Source: JAVZCJ01 sp964532175 | Lineage (GTDB): Archaea > Thermoproteota > Nitrososphaeria_A > Caldarchaeales > JAVZCJ01 | NCBI GenBank assembly: GCA_964532175.1 | Contig: CAZHGP010000056.1 | Span: 1-5,928 of the forward strand | Direction: 5' to 3' | Length of the DNA: 5,928 bases | In this document: piece by piece, positions 1 to 5,843 of the stretch | How the letters are laid out: each line of letters opens with the position of its first letter | Numbering within the stretch: the first letter of the stretch is position 1 | The notes under the pieces: generated by a model | Databases searched by the model: none | Told to the model about the DNA's origin: nothing | The model's input: the letters and a program-made list of their open reading frames with translations, nothing else | Made by a program: the position numbers and the translations under genes

Positions 1-746
1 TCTGTATTTATTTTCTTTCCATAAAATGCACCTATGCCCTGAAGATACATAACCAAAAACCCCCAATTATTTTGAAATTGACTTTTATGTTCTTTCAATG
101 CATTAAGTTTAATATTAAAAGTATCAGAAATATCGATTACAAAATTTGGTTTTGAAGTATAATATAAACCAATCAATTGTACTTCATGGGGTTCTAAACC
201 TTTCTCTAAATCTATTCTATTTATATTAGGAAGAGAAGAGAAAAATACTGCTTCAGTAGCTAAAAGACCAGCATTTCTATGGTCTGGATGAACTTCATAA
301 GGAAGCCATGCATCTGGAGCTAAAACCATATCAGGCTTTTCTTCTCTAATTATGCTTATAATTTTATTTCTAACATCTGGAGAATAAGGAAGTTCTGTAT
401 CTTTATAATTAAGCCAAATAAGTTTCTTTATTCCAATAATTTTTGCTGCTCTTTCTTGTTCTTCTTTTCTAATTTTAGCAAGTTGTTCTGGTTTTATTGA
501 AGGGTCATTTGTTCCAAAACAACCATCAGTTAATGTTAAATAAATTATTTCTTTCTTTTCTAAACTTAATTTTGCTAAAGTTCCTCCTATTGCTATTTCA
601 CAATCATCTGGATGTGGTTGAATACAAAGTATTTTTCTAACATTTTCAAAAGGTTTTTCAATATCTATTCCAAGTAATTCCTTTATTAAATGTTTTGAGG
701 TTTTTTCATCTAAATTCTTAAAAATTTCTTTAAAATTTTGAGACAC
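1..746 (-). CDS. PIG-L/LmbE-family N-acetyl-sugar deacetylase, archaeal Dac-like (3' end cut by window)
   Basis: The reading frame is open from a GTG at 746 to the left edge, giving 248 residues; perhaps 20 C-terminal residues are missing, as the family is usually about 270 aa. It shows the two zinc-site motifs of PIG-L deacetylases: PHPDD at residues 44-48 (His45 and Asp48 as metal ligands, Asp47 as general base, by analogy with MshB) and HPDH at 153-156 (His156 as metal ligand, His153 as catalytic acid). Further family-like stretches are LTDGCFGTNDP near 72-82, WLPYEVHPDH at 147-156 and a late LKEHKSQ. The pattern resembles archaeal diacetylchitobiose deacetylases, so the likely reaction is zinc-dependent removal of an acetyl group from an N-acetylglucosamine-type sugar in the cytoplasm; the exact substrate is inferred. 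The GTG start is fixed by an in-frame TAA directly upstream, a GAGGTG SD seven bases away and no in-frame ATG before residue 140. It is the second gene of the operon with the transporter. Confidence 0.93.
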   Translation of the reverse strand, partial: MSQNFKEIFKNLDEKTSKHLIKELLGIDIEKPFENVRKILCIQPHPDDCEIAIGGTLAKLSLEKKEIIYLTLTDGCFGTNDPSIKPEQLAKIRKEEQERAAKIIGIKKLIWLNYKDTELPYSPDVRNKIISIIREEKPDMVLAPDAWLPYEVHPDHRNAGLLATEAVFFSSLPNINRIDLEKGLEPHEVQLIGLYYTSKPNFVIDISDTFNIKLNALKEHKSQFQNNWGFLVMYLQGIGAFYGKKINT

Positions 747-753
747 TTATATA

Positions 754-759
754 CACCTC
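754..759 (-). promoter_or_regulatory. Ribosome binding site of the deacetylase gene
   Basis: GAGGTG on the minus strand lies seven bases before the GTG at 746, wholly within the 17-base gap after the transporter stop codon. It matches the archaeal 16S tail complement and decides the GTG start. The arrangement fits an internal operon gene translated from a shared mRNA. Confidence 0.8.
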
Positions 760-763
760 ATTT

Positions 764-2038
764 TTAAGTTTTCATAAGCTCATCTGCTCTTTTTCTTATA
801 ACAGTCCTTAATCTATCAATATCTTTTGGTATTATTAATGTGAGAAAGACAAAAAGGATCCCACATATTATCCAAGTAAAAGAACTAATTAATGTTATAG
901 AAAATTGTAATGTACTACTCATACTAATAATTCCTACAAGCGCAGGTGAAATGGAACTACCAATATTTTCAAAAAATCTAAGATAAGCTGTTGCACTTCC
1001 TCTTAATTCAGGTTCAGTAACATCTGTAATAGCAGCACTTACACTTGGTCCAGCCATTGGGATTTCAAAAGCTGTAAGTACTCCGAAAAAGAAGAAACTT
1101 TCAAAAGTTTCTGAATACATCGCTAAATATATAAGTAAAGCTGAAAAGAAAACTACTATAGCTCCAAACATAGCTCTACCTCTTTTCGTTTTTCTAAATA
1201 AGAAATCGCTTAAATAACCAGCAATAATATTTCCAATAGTCATTGCTATAAGCCAAACAACCATTACTATCATTACTAATTCTGAAGATAATTTTCTTTC
1301 CATTACCATGTATGTTATAATCCAAAAAGTTATTGCATTCCATGGAAAAACACCAAAAAATCCTTGAGCATAAAGTAAAAGAAGAGATTTATTTTTCAAA
1401 AGAATTTTTAAATCAGATAATTTAGCTTTATAAATATCAGAAACAAGTTTTCCGAAAAGTTCTGGTTCTGAAGTACCTCGAGGAATATCTTTAATAAAAA
1501 AATATATAATCAAACCCATTATTATTCCTACACTTCCTGTAATAAAGAAAGCATTTCTCCAATTTAATCCAGCATCAATTATCATTAAAGGTATTACAGT
1601 ACCAAGTATTGCACCTATTGGACTAGAAGCATTTATTACACCCATAGCTTTTCCACGATCTTTTGGTTCAAAATAATCTGCTACAAGACTATATACTCCA
1701 GGAGGAGCTGCATCATCAATAGTTGTAATAATTCTAGTTATGAAAAATTGAGAAAAAACTCTAGATAATGCATTAATCCATGTTGTTGATCCCCATATTA
1801 ATGCTGCAAGTGAAACAAGAAGCTTTCTTGAGTATTTATCATATAGAAAACCCCATAAAGGATAAAGAATAGTAGCTATCAATAATGATATTGAAAAAAG
1901 GAAGCCCATAGTAACATAATCTACTTTAAATTCTTCAATCAATTGAGGATTTACTGCAGAAATAATAAATAAATCTGCTGAATGAAATGTAAGAAATAGA
2001 AATAGAATTATTACTACAAACCATCTATAACTTAACAT
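764..2038 (-). CDS. MFS transporter, 12 membrane segments, probable sugar or organic-acid carrier
   Basis: A 424-residue, strongly hydrophobic protein with about twelve membrane segments in two halves, joined by a polar central loop near residues 185-220. The major facilitator motif A is clear in the loop after the second helix (GFLYDKYSRK, about residues 63-72), and a weaker copy sits at the matching place in the second half (GYLSDFLFRK, about 274-283). A DRGKAMG stretch near 127-133 follows the fourth helix. The protein sits in the cytoplasmic membrane and moves a small solute, probably by proton or ion coupling; the substrate cannot be read from sequence. I chose the ATG at 2038 over a TTG at 2053: neither has an SD, but a TATA box centred near 2065 places transcription start at about 2039, so the mRNA would be leaderless from this ATG and the TTG would lie upstream of the transcript. 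The gene is followed after 17 bases by the deacetylase, suggesting import of its substrate. Confidence 0.93.
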   Translation of the reverse strand: MLSYRWFVVIILFLFLTFHSADLFIISAVNPQLIEEFKVDYVTMGFLFSISLLIATILYPLWGFLYDKYSRKLLVSLAALIWGSTTWINALSRVFSQFFITRIITTIDDAAPPGVYSLVADYFEPKDRGKAMGVINASSPIGAILGTVIPLMIIDAGLNWRNAFFITGSVGIIMGLIIYFFIKDIPRGTSEPELFGKLVSDIYKAKLSDLKILLKNKSLLLLYAQGFFGVFPWNAITFWIITYMVMERKLSSELVMIVMVVWLIAMTIGNIIAGYLSDFLFRKTKRGRAMFGAIVVFFSALLIYLAMYSETFESFFFFGVLTAFEIPMAGPSVSAAITDVTEPELRGSATAYLRFFENIGSSISPALVGIISMSSTLQFSITLISSFTWIICGILFVFLTLIIPKDIDRLRTVIRKRADELMKT

Positions 2039-2043
2039 AAAAA

Positions 2044-2058
2044 TATTTTTCAAAAATA
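2044..2058. repeat. 15-bp palindrome between the TATA box and start of the transporter gene
   Basis: TATTTTTCAAAAATA is a perfect 7-bp inverted repeat around a single central C. It occupies most of the space between the transporter TATA box (2061-2070) and its ATG (2038). Archaeal repressors often bind here and block RNA polymerase, so an operator role is possible. In such AT-rich DNA a 7-bp arm can also arise by chance. Confidence 0.4.
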
Positions 2059-2060
2059 AA

Positions 2061-2076
2061 GTATATAAAATTTGTC
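2061..2076 (-). promoter_or_regulatory. BRE/TATA promoter of the transporter-deacetylase operon
   Basis: On the minus strand GACAAA is followed by TTTTATATAC, a good archaeal BRE plus TATA box centred near 2065. The usual 26-27 base distance predicts transcription start at about 2039, one base before the ATG at 2038. This supports a leaderless first gene and an operon running through the deacetylase. Confidence 0.65.
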
Positions 2077-2206
2077 TTATTTAGTGCTTTATTGAATAAT
2101 TTTTTATCTATTAAAAATAATAATTTCATGTATAAATTAAAGATTATTTCATCACAATTTAACATTTATATGTTTAAAAATAGAGTATTTAACAAGCATT
2201 ATTTTT

Positions 2207-2221
2207 AGAAAATTTTTAAAT
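2207..2221 (+). promoter_or_regulatory. Probable BRE/TATA promoter of the 113-aa gene
   Basis: AGAAAA followed by TTTTTAAAT (2213-2221) is BRE/TATA-like. Its spacing predicts transcription start near 2244, giving a leader of about 20 bases that contains the SD at 2251. A second TATA-like TTTTATAT at 2233-2240 would start transcription right at the TTG and waste the SD, so I favour the first site; the choice is uncertain in this AT-rich stretch. Confidence 0.45.
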
Positions 2222-2250
2222 TTTTTAATTTCTTTTATATTATTAAGTAA

Positions 2251-2255
2251 GAGGT
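2251..2255 (+). promoter_or_regulatory. Ribosome binding site of the 113-aa gene
   Basis: GAGGT lies eight bases before the TTG at 2264. An in-frame TAG at 2255-2257 overlaps its last base, so the frame cannot extend upstream and the TTG is the natural start. Confidence 0.7.
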
Positions 2256-2263
2256 AGAATATT

Positions 2264-2605
2264 TTGTCTATTCAATATGTAGAAAATAGTTTTAGAAAAA
2301 TTGATGATAAAACTATAGAGTTTAAAATAAAAAATATGGCTGGATCAGGAAGTGTTAGTGTATCACCAAAAATATTTCTTGATAATAAAGATGTGACTGA
2401 AAAAGCTAGTATGAAAATAAGAGAAAGTGAATTTAAAAAAATAGAGCAAAAAATGGATTTAGATGCTCGTTATGGTGATGAAATAACAATAAGAATAAAT
2501 TTGGATGAAAAAATTGAGCCTGGAATACATAATATAAAAACTCAAATAGAAGTTAATTGGCCTATATGGATTACTCTTAAATCAGAATTTAAAGTAAAAG
2601 TATAA
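2264..2605 (+). CDS. Small beta-rich protein of unknown function, possibly C-glycoside deglycosidase beta subunit-like
   Basis: A 113-residue soluble protein with no signal peptide, membrane segment or cysteine, so probably cytoplasmic. Alternating hydrophobic residues suggest a beta-sandwich: strands around TIEFKIKN (17-24), SVSVSPKIFLD (30-40), EITIRINLD (73-81), and two last strands around 89-97 and 102-113. The opening ENSFRKI, a KIFLDNKDVT segment (36-45) and the EPGIHNIKTQIEV ending (85-97) faintly recall the beta subunit domain of C-glycoside deglycosidases (DUF6379 type), small partners of xylose-isomerase-like alpha subunits; no alpha subunit is in the window. This match is from memory and weak; an unrelated Ig-like accessory protein is equally possible. 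It starts at TTG, fixed by the GAGGT eight bases upstream and an in-frame TAG before it. It has its own promoter, runs divergently from the transporter and converges on the GH4 gene with a 23-base gap. Confidence 0.85.
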   Translation: MSIQYVENSFRKIDDKTIEFKIKNMAGSGSVSVSPKIFLDNKDVTEKASMKIRESEFKKIEQKMDLDARYGDEITIRINLDEKIEPGIHNIKTQIEVNWPIWITLKSEFKVKV

Positions 2606-2608
2606 ATT

Positions 2609-2630
2609 AAGATTATTAAAAATCTTTTTT
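2609..2630 (+). terminator. Hairpin plus T-tract terminator after the 113-aa gene
   Basis: AAGATT (2609-2614) pairs with AATCTT (2621-2626) across a six-base loop, and the second arm runs into a T6 tract (2625-2630). The tract overlaps the stop codon of the convergent GH4 gene. A T-tract suits archaeal termination even without the hairpin. Confidence 0.55.
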
Positions 2631-3996
2631 ATCTAAAATGTTTTTCCATTTCTTTATTTTCAGGAATTGAAAGTATAGCATTAATAACATTTTCAATTTG
2701 CTTATTAGATTTTGTTCTTGGATCTATTATTAACCAATCAAATAATAATTGTTTTCCACCTTCAAGAAATGCTTCAATAGCCCATTCCATTCTTTGAATT
2801 CTTGGATAAATAACAAAATTCATTATTCTCTTAGGCAAGCTTTTAGTTTCTATTCTATGAATTCCTTTTCCATTTATTAAAGCAGGTATTTCAATAACTA
2901 CATCATCCCTTATACCATTTATAGCTCCTTTATTCATAACATTTACTTGATATAAACTTTCTTTATCATTTGCTATAGAATCTATTATAGGTATTACAGA
3001 TTCATCACTCCTTTTCGAAGGGAATATATTGATTAATGGTTTTTGTTTATCCTCTAAAGCACTTTTAATTCTATTCATATTCCTTTCTTCCATATTTAAA
3101 TAGAATTTCCATCCTATTTCAGAATCAAAGCCACCTGATGCTCCATACCATTTCTTCTTTGTTCTAAAATTCCAATGATATTTCCATGTACCACTTCTTA
3201 CAGTGTCTCCAATTGGAAATAAACCATAGCTTTTATACATATCAATTGCAGCAGGAGATAATTGAACATCTAAAGGGAAAATCTTTGATGTTTCATACCA
3301 TTTCTTAAAATAATTTTTATAATCTTTCTCAATCCATTCATCAAGAATAGGATATGCATTTTCACCTTTATAATAAAATTTAGTTAACCATATTACATGA
3401 TTAAGTCCTATAGATTCTACTTCTACATCTTTTTCATTTAAATTTAATATTCCAATTATTTCTCTATAACCAAGATGCCCATGACAAAGCCCTATTACTT
3501 TTACTTTAGTTTCTCTACTAATTAATGTTGTAAGTTCAAATACTGGATTTGCTAATTCTAATAACCAAGCATTTGGACATAATTCTTCAATATCTCTTGC
3601 AATATCCATAGCTAATTTAAATTGATAATAACCCCAAATCGTATGATAATCTGATACCATATTCCATTCTGTACTATTTATTCCTCTATAATAACCATAT
3701 TTTTCAGAAATTTCTCTCATTTTTTCATAATATTGATGCCCTCCAGCCATGGCCATGTTTATTACAAAATCAGCATCTTTTATTGCTTCTTTTCTATCTA
3801 AAGTTTTTTCGAATTTTAAATTAGCTTTACGTTCAAATGCATATCTTCTAGCAAAATCATAAATAATATCTAAGCGTTCTTTATTAATATCCATCAATGA
3901 AATAGTACTACCATATAATCCAGGTGTCATACATAAATCATGAATAATTTTAGAACTCCAAGCAAGACTTCCTGCACCTATAATAGTTATCTTAAT
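2629..3996 (-). CDS. GH4 NAD+/Mn2+-dependent alpha-glucosidase, Thermotoga AglA-like, apparent AUU start
   Basis: A 455-residue family 4 glycoside hydrolase (T. maritima AglA is about 480). These cytoplasmic enzymes cleave glycosides by NAD-mediated oxidation at C3, elimination and re-reduction. Visible in order: Rossmann motif GAGS (7-10) for NAD; LTPGLYGS-like region with MTPGLYGS at 23-30; acidic LMDIN (34-38) closing the NAD fold; HQYYEK and RGIN region; ANPVF (148-152); CHGH with metal ligand Cys171; GLNH with metal ligand His200; QLSPAAIDMY; GDTVR with Asp264, matching the catalytic acid/base Asp of AglA. CHGH argues for an AglA-type enzyme on unphosphorylated alpha-glucosides rather than the 6-phospho-glucosidases; exact sugar is inferred. 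The first ATG in frame (3930) would delete GAGS. Coding similarity continues upstream to ATT at 3996, five bases after GGTGAT; the frame is then closed by a TGA at 4005-4003. A one-base error in the A5 run could instead hide a GTG start at 4006. Confidence 0.92.
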   Translation of the reverse strand: MKITIIGAGSLAWSSKIIHDLCMTPGLYGSTISLMDINKERLDIIYDFARRYAFERKANLKFEKTLDRKEAIKDADFVINMAMAGGHQYYEKMREISEKYGYYRGINSTEWNMVSDYHTIWGYYQFKLAMDIARDIEELCPNAWLLELANPVFELTTLISRETKVKVIGLCHGHLGYREIIGILNLNEKDVEVESIGLNHVIWLTKFYYKGENAYPILDEWIEKDYKNYFKKWYETSKIFPLDVQLSPAAIDMYKSYGLFPIGDTVRSGTWKYHWNFRTKKKWYGASGGFDSEIGWKFYLNMEERNMNRIKSALEDKQKPLINIFPSKRSDESVIPIIDSIANDKESLYQVNVMNKGAINGIRDDVVIEIPALINGKGIHRIETKSLPKRIMNFVIYPRIQRMEWAIEAFLEGGKQLLFDWLIIDPRTKSNKQIENVINAILSIPENKEMEKHFR

Positions 3997-4001
3997 TTTT
4001 A

Positions 4002-4009
4002 ATCACCCC
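4002..4009 (-). promoter_or_regulatory. Strong ribosome binding site deciding the unusual GH4 start
   Basis: GGGGTGAT on the minus strand contains GGTGAT, a six-base match to the archaeal anti-SD. It sits five bases before the ATT at 3996, the codon at which GH4 proteins normally begin (Met-Lys-Ile-Thr-Ile-Ile-Gly). It also overlaps a two-codon ATG-GGG-TGA (4011-4003) in the same frame. Confidence 0.65.
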
Positions 4010-4036
4010 ATTTTTATACTATATTGAAATACCATA

Positions 4037-4051
4037 TTTTTTAAATTTTTC
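4037..4051 (-). promoter_or_regulatory. BRE/TATA promoter of the GH4 gene
   Basis: GAAAAA (4051-4046) followed by TTTAAAAAA (4045-4037) is BRE/TATA-like. Its centre near 4041 predicts transcription start at about 4015, giving a leader of some 19 bases before the ATT at 3996 that includes the SD. This places the GH4 gene under its own promoter. Confidence 0.55.
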
Positions 4052-4143
4052 TAATGAATATTACAAGTTCTTCTTAATTTTTCTATAATTTCCCAAAATC
4101 TTGCAATAAGAGATTTATTAAAAAATATTAATTTAGGATACAT

Positions 4144-4166
4144 AAAAATAAAAAAAGGAAAGGAAT
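4144..4166 (-). terminator. Poly-T terminator after the radical SAM gene
   Basis: On the minus strand a pyrimidine-rich stretch ends in T7, one A and T5 (4156-4144), about 80 bases after the radical SAM stop codon. Oligo-T tracts like this are enough for archaeal RNA polymerase release. It would separate this transcript from the GH4 promoter. Confidence 0.5.
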
Positions 4167-4242
4167 TAAGAGAATTATACTCCTTCTTTAGATTTTTCTT
4201 CTTTCTTTTTAGTAAATTCTTATTTTAAATTCTAAAAATTTT

Positions 4243-5754
4243 TTAATGTAACATTTTACTGGATTTTATTTCTTTTAAGTATTTATTTAATTTTACTTCA
4301 AAATTGTAAAGCATAATCTTTATTAGAAAATTCATAAGCTTTTCATGTTTCCTTTTTAAGTAATATTTTGAAAGTATGTCTCTTGCCCAATAAAGATCAT
4401 GCTTTAAACATGCAATTGATAATTCTATATGAACATTTTTAATTTTTGATACTTTAAACCATTTTTCATTTTTAAGCATTCCCATAGGTACAAAGAACAT
4501 AGGAATTATTAAACTCCTATAATCCTTTAATCTATCTATTAACTCAATAGTTCTAATAATATCATCATCAGTTTCATTTGGAAGACCTATTATAAGTGTT
4601 GCTGCTGGTATAATTTTATGTTCATGCATAATTTTAAAAGCATCTTCTACTATTTCAGGCCATTTTTCTACTGGATATGGTGCAGCTTTTGCTGGCATAA
4701 TTTTTTTAGCTAAATTTGGTGATCCTGTTTCTATTCCAACTTCTACTCCAATCCAATCTTGATTATTACTATATATTAATTCAACTATTTTTGAAATAGC
4801 TTTATAATTCTCTTGAGCATATTTTAAGGATGATAAGCTTAAATGACTCCAACTAATATTTTTGTAATATTTACTAATTAATTTATGAAGCTTTAAAAGA
4901 GGTTCTAATCTAGGTTTTATGCCATCTGCACCATAAAGTAAAACATCTTCTGCATGAATTATACCATGATTTATGCCATACGAATTATTAACCTTAAGCT
5001 CTTTTTCTATCATTTCTAATGTATAGAATCTAAGTGGTCTTGAAGTAACACTACAAAATTTGCATCCACGTGGACATCCTCTCATAATTTCAATAAGTCC
5101 ATTGACTGAAGGATATCTTATTAATGCTATTTCATTAAGTTTTGGTGAATTGCTTGAGTTAACTTCTATATAGTTAGGTAATTTTTCACCATTCAATATT
5201 TTTTGAGCTATTATTTTTATTATTTTTTCACCTTCACCATTAATAATAGTATTTATTCTATATTTTTTTATTAATTTTGGCACATACAACCATTGCCATG
5301 CTGCAGGTCCTCCAATAATAATCTTTAAATCTTTTTTATCTTTAATTTTATTAATAATTTTAGTCATAAATTTTCGAAAACATTTAGCATTTATGGGCTC
5401 TTTATTAGTTAACATTTTCCATTCACAACTTGGAGAAGCTAAAGCAAAATAATCATGATGCCCTATCATTATTGCTTTTGCATTATCTAAATGCTTATGA
5501 ATATAATCTGGATCTATAATTGTAGCTTTAAAACCAGCATCTAAAAGTGCAGCTTCGATTTTTCTTAAACCATATGGTGCTTGAATTGGTCTACCTATTT
5601 TATCTACCTTAATTTTAGGAGTTGAAATCCATTTCCATATTAATTCAGGCAATACTATTGCAGGAGCTGTTGTCATAAATCCTAAAAATTCATTATTATG
5701 ATGATTAGTAATCATCGTTCTATCGCTAGTTATAATAAAATCATAATTCATCAT
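4243..5754 (-). CDS. Radical SAM protein with B12-binding-like N-terminal domain, function unknown
   Basis: A 503-residue cytoplasmic protein. Residues 1-215 look like the Rossmann-type cobalamin-binding domain common before radical SAM cores: an APYGLRKIEAALLDAG helix (59-74), IIIGGPAAW (145-153) and INGEGE (171-176). The usual DxHxxG cobalamin-ligand motif is not evident, so B12 may bind base-on or not at all. The radical SAM core follows: RGCPRGCKFC with Cys227, Cys231 and Cys234 for the [4Fe-4S] cluster (CxxxCxxC), VEVGIETGSP (337-346) and a GLPNET segment (390-395). A lysine-rich C-terminal region (about 430-503) is not recognised. The opening TSDRTMITNHHNNEFLGF is, from memory, typical of an archaeal group of B12-type radical SAM proteins of unknown substrate. 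The first of two adjacent ATGs is the start: a TATA box centred near 5781 predicts a leaderless mRNA beginning at about 5755. It is a single gene with its own promoter and terminator. Confidence 0.92.
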   Translation of the reverse strand: MMNYDFIITSDRTMITNHHNNEFLGFMTTAPAIVLPELIWKWISTPKIKVDKIGRPIQAPYGLRKIEAALLDAGFKATIIDPDYIHKHLDNAKAIMIGHHDYFALASPSCEWKMLTNKEPINAKCFRKFMTKIINKIKDKKDLKIIIGGPAAWQWLYVPKLIKKYRINTIINGEGEKIIKIIAQKILNGEKLPNYIEVNSSNSPKLNEIALIRYPSVNGLIEIMRGCPRGCKFCSVTSRPLRFYTLEMIEKELKVNNSYGINHGIIHAEDVLLYGADGIKPRLEPLLKLHKLISKYYKNISWSHLSLSSLKYAQENYKAISKIVELIYSNNQDWIGVEVGIETGSPNLAKKIMPAKAAPYPVEKWPEIVEDAFKIMHEHKIIPAATLIIGLPNETDDDIIRTIELIDRLKDYRSLIIPMFFVPMGMLKNEKWFKVSKIKNVHIELSIACLKHDLYWARDILSKYYLKRKHEKLMNFLIKIMLYNFEVKLNKYLKEIKSSKMLH

Positions 5755-5777
5755 AAATAGAGGATAAAATATTAGGA

Positions 5778-5793
5778 AATTTAAATATTTTTA
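5778..5793 (-). promoter_or_regulatory. BRE/TATA promoter of the radical SAM gene
   Basis: On the minus strand TAAAAATA runs into TTTAAATT (5785-5778), an archaeal BRE/TATA pattern centred 27 bases before the ATG at 5754. No SD precedes the gene, in line with a leaderless transcript. The box lies inside one arm of an inverted repeat. Confidence 0.6.
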
Positions 5794-5811
5794 TTTCTAA
5801 AATATTTAAAT
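5779..5811. repeat. Perfect 13-bp inverted repeat over the radical SAM promoter
   Basis: ATTTAAATATTTT (5779-5791) and AAAATATTTAAAT (5799-5811) are exact inverted copies separated by seven bases. The left arm contains the TATA box of the radical SAM gene; the right arm offers a mirror-image TTTAAA. It could be a dimeric regulator site competing with TBP or a pair of divergent promoter elements. All arm bases are A or T, so chance is not excluded, but 13 matching pairs is long. Confidence 0.55.
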
Positions 5812-5827
5812 ATACAAATATTTTGAT

Positions 5828-5843
5828 CAAAAACTTTATAAAA
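5828..5843 (+). promoter_or_regulatory. Orphan plus-strand BRE/TATA-like promoter
   Basis: CAAAAAC followed by TTTATAAAA (5835-5843) is one of the best archaeal promoter matches in the window. It would start transcription near 5865 toward the right edge. No ATG follows before 5928, so it serves either a gene beyond the window, with a leader, or a non-coding RNA; it may also be a chance match. Confidence 0.4.

Larger units (their letters stand above)
2039..2263. other. Divergent intergenic region between the transporter and the 113-aa gene
   Basis: About 225 bases, close to 85-90 percent A+T. It holds the transporter promoter and palindrome at its left end, and TATA-like sites and an SD for the plus-strand gene at its right end. 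The middle (about 2080-2200) shows only A/T tracts, including a TATA-like ATTTATATG at 2164-2172; I see no open frame, tRNA or stable GC-rich structure there. Confidence 0.6.
3997..4242. other. Intergenic region between the GH4 and radical SAM genes
   Basis: About 246 bases holding, from the right, the T-rich terminator of the radical SAM gene, then the GH4 promoter and leader. A purine-rich minus-strand segment at about 4167-4215 has no clear role. On the minus strand one frame is open for 57 codons (4224-4054), with a 30-codon ATG reading frame inside it (4143-4051) that lacks an SD at the proper distance; I do not call it a gene. Confidence 0.5.

Noticed and set aside
2039..2053. TTG start at 2053 adding five residues to the transporter
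   Set aside because: It has no SD and lies only about 12 bases from the TATA box centre, upstream of the predicted transcription start; the ATG at 2038 has the right spacing.
2092..2131. Imperfect inverted A/T repeat in the divergent intergenic region
   Set aside because: Only about six pairs match before mismatches, which is expected by chance in DNA this AT-rich.
3928..3930. ATG at 3930 as the GH4 start
   Set aside because: It would remove the first beta strand and the GAGS NAD-binding loop, which are encoded intact just upstream in the same frame.
4051..4143. 30-codon ATG reading frame as a small gene
   Set aside because: There is no SD at a usable distance, its start directly abuts the T-rich terminator of the upstream gene, and no similarity is recognised.
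4181..4215. Plus-strand T-rich tracts as a terminator
   Set aside because: No plus-strand gene lies upstream for it to terminate; the tracts are the complement of the purine-rich trailer of the radical SAM gene.
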